A stretch of DNA of 64,000 nucleotides from Geobacter sp. (GTDB taxonomy: Bacteria > Desulfobacterota > Desulfuromonadia > Geobacterales > Geobacteraceae), in contig JACOUQ010000037.1 in assembly GCA_016177775.1 (NCBI GenBank), positions 175,881 through 239,880 on the forward strand, written 5' to 3'. The notes under the pieces are model-generated. The model searched no databases. It had not been told where the DNA came from and saw only the letters and a program-made list of their open reading frames with translations. The first letter of the stretch is position 1; each line of letters starts with the position of its first letter. A program made the translations under genes and the position numbers. Positions 62,977-64,000 of this stretch are shown piece by piece.

Positions 62977-63762
62977 ATGAGACTTCGCCTGTCTGTCCTG
63001 ACCCTGCTGATTCTTGCCGTCTCAGCTTTTACTGCGTACGGTAAGGAGACGAAAGACGTCTATTTCAAGTTCAAGAATGCCGACCCCGTCGTGTTCAGCC
63101 ATGATGTTCATCTCAAGCATTACACGAACTGTAAGATCTGTCACCTCGCCATCTTCAACCTGAAGGCCCGCCGTCACTATACCATGGCGGAGATGGAAAA
63201 GACCAAGTCATGCGGCGCCTGCCATAACGACGTAAAGGCCTTCAGTGTCGCTTCCGAGAAGTACTGTTCCCGATGCCACAAAGGGAGACCGCGCACCGTT
63301 GTTTTCAAGGTCAAGGGTGCGACCGACGCTTACTTCAGCCATGATCTCCACCTTGCTTCCATCGGTGGAAAGTGCAAGACCTGTCACGATGGAAAGCTGA
63401 TCACCGGCAAGGACAAGGGTGTGACCATGGCCCAGATGGAAAAGGGCAAGACCTGCGGTGCATGCCACAACGGCAAGCGGGCCTTCACGGTTGCGGCCAA
63501 CTGCGGCAAGTGCCACAAGGGGATGGAGCCGAAAGAGATCACCTTCAAGGTCAAGGACGCCGGGGATGTCAAATTCAGCCATGAAGTACACCTGAACATG
63601 TTCAAGTGCCCCGACTGCCACACCAAGACCTTCCCCTTTAAAGCTGGTGTCAAGAAAAACACCATGGGTGACATGGAAAAAGGGAAATCCTGCGGCGCCT
63701 GTCACAACGGCAAGGAAGCCTTCAGCGTTGGCGGCGACTGCGAGAAGTGCCACAAGATGTAA
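62977..63762 (+). CDS. nine-heme periplasmic c-type cytochrome of three c7-like units
   Basis: 261 residues. Signal peptide (MRLRLSVLTLLILAVSAFTAYG), then nine CxxCH sites: CKICH, CGACH, CSRCH; CKTCH, CGACH, CGKCH; CPDCH, CGACH, CEKCH. Each set of three belongs to one unit of about 75 residues with a shared pattern: F(S)H(D/E)xHL, C..CH, MxxMEKxKxCGACHN, AF(S/T)V, then C..CHK. These are cytochrome c7 (PpcA-type) modules in tandem, similar in plan to the four-module Geobacter polymer cytochromes. Probably stores or carries electrons in the periplasm. ATG 62977 has AAGGAG upstream. Confidence 0.93.
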   Translation: MRLRLSVLTLLILAVSAFTAYGKETKDVYFKFKNADPVVFSHDVHLKHYTNCKICHLAIFNLKARRHYTMAEMEKTKSCGACHNDVKAFSVASEKYCSRCHKGRPRTVVFKVKGATDAYFSHDLHLASIGGKCKTCHDGKLITGKDKGVTMAQMEKGKTCGACHNGKRAFTVAANCGKCHKGMEPKEITFKVKDAGDVKFSHEVHLNMFKCPDCHTKTFPFKAGVKKNTMGDMEKGKSCGACHNGKEAFSVGGDCEKCHKM

Positions 63763-63786
63763 CAAGCCTAGATTGCTTACAATGAG

Positions 63787-63818
63787 AAAAGCGGGGTCGG
63801 AAACGGCCCCGCTTTTTT
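63787..63818 (+). terminator. intrinsic terminator after the nine-heme cytochrome
   Basis: AAAAGCGGGGTCG, GAAA loop, CGGCCCCGCTTTT and further T. Strong stem with one G-T pair. Confidence 0.92.
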
Positions 63819-63844
63819 AATTGTAGGGATGCCCCCACACCAGC

Positions 63845-63915
63845 CAGCAAGTTAACATATCCTGATTAGCATCGCACCCCGCCCCGTCGGGGGTTTGTCT
63901 TAGAGTAACTTGCTG
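63845..63915. other. unassigned long-range inverted repeat at the window edge
   Basis: CAGCAAGTTA (63845-63854) and TAACTTGCTG (63906-63915) pair perfectly around a 51-base region that holds CCCCGCCCCGTCGGGGG, and TTTTC follows. The 238 bases after the cytochrome hold no gene. This could be a structured leader RNA of a gene beyond the edge or a terminator. No known riboswitch class is recognised. A partial repeat half (TTGTAGGGATG) lies at 63821. Confidence 0.45.
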
Positions 63916-64000
63916 TTTTCCTCGGGATCCGATATTTTTGCTTCGGCAGCCGGGGTGAGGAGGCCGCTTTCACATTGGTGCCCTGTGCCCGTCGATTAGC

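Noticed and set aside
63760..64000. GEMM-type cyclic dinucleotide riboswitch at the right edge
   Set aside because: Considered because such switches precede Geobacter cytochromes, but the conserved core and tetraloop receptor could not be found.

Overview
The window looks like chromosome of a Geobacteraceae bacterium (Geobacter/Geotalea type, Desulfobacterota). Evidence: several multiheme c-type cytochromes, a Rieske/cytochrome b/cytochrome c operon, an NfnAB-type oxidoreductase, paired DUF4124 proteins, a PyrR-controlled pyrimidine operon, and c-di-GMP-type modules beside a twitching ATPase. No rRNA, tRNA, insertion sequence or CRISPR array was seen, and no gap without a gene exceeds 300 bases.

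1-9.3 kb (+): a Tad (Flp) pilus assembly locus. The tail of cpaB enters from the left, followed by the cpaC secretin, two TadG-like proteins, cpaE/tadZ, the cpaF ATPase, tadB, tadC, a 26-residue membrane peptide and a DUF192 protein. 9.3-22.7 kb (+): a tightly overlapping block of polytopic membrane proteins resembling GT-C glycosyltransferases, with one polyprenyl-phosphate-type GT2 enzyme and a UDP-galactopyranose-mutase-like flavoprotein. It contains a diverged duplication of a two-gene unit (small anchored protein plus GT-C protein) and one strikingly AT-rich GT39-like gene, and ends with a proline-rich TonB-like protein. The start of this block is translationally coupled to the end of the Tad run, so it may glycosylate the pilus or another surface polymer.

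22.8-30.9 kb: a second GT2 enzyme, an AAA+ ATPase with an N-terminal MshEN-like repeat, carbamate kinase, a DUF4388 protein with an MshEN-like motif, a PilT/PilU ATPase, a REC-PilZ regulator and an unusual signal peptidase I. This is a motility and surface-control neighbourhood.

31-46.3 kb: metabolic and housekeeping genes: aldehyde dehydrogenase, divergent nfnAB, a fasciclin protein, a SlyD-like isomerase, a beta-barrel protein, a lipoprotein, cold-shock protein, cyclopropane fatty acid synthase, DUF4124, HIT, TlyA, an SDR epimerase, a sigma-54 response regulator, a small Cys/acidic protein and fructose-1,6-bisphosphatase. 46.4-48.9 kb (+): Rieske protein, full-length cytochrome b and a five-heme anchored cytochrome, a probable quinol:cytochrome c oxidoreductase.

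48.9-62.2 kb (-): ppnP and recG (with an AbrB-like N-terminus), then the pyrimidine operon, read right to left: PyrR leader, pyrR, pyrB, pyrC, carA, radical SAM, DUF486, carB, greA, DUF1858. The leader holds a good PyrR-binding hairpin, a ribosome-binding site buried in that hairpin, a 48-codon leader ORF and an intrinsic terminator. 62.2-64 kb: a second DUF4124 protein and a nine-heme cytochrome made of three c7-like units behind a promoter that carries a dyad.

A family of two-hairpin intergenic repeats (TGTAGGGGC...GCCCCTACA) recurs six times, each copy 1 to 7 bases after a stop codon. Three copies sit at consecutive junctions of the pyr operon. Three other palindromic repeats of different sequence are also present.
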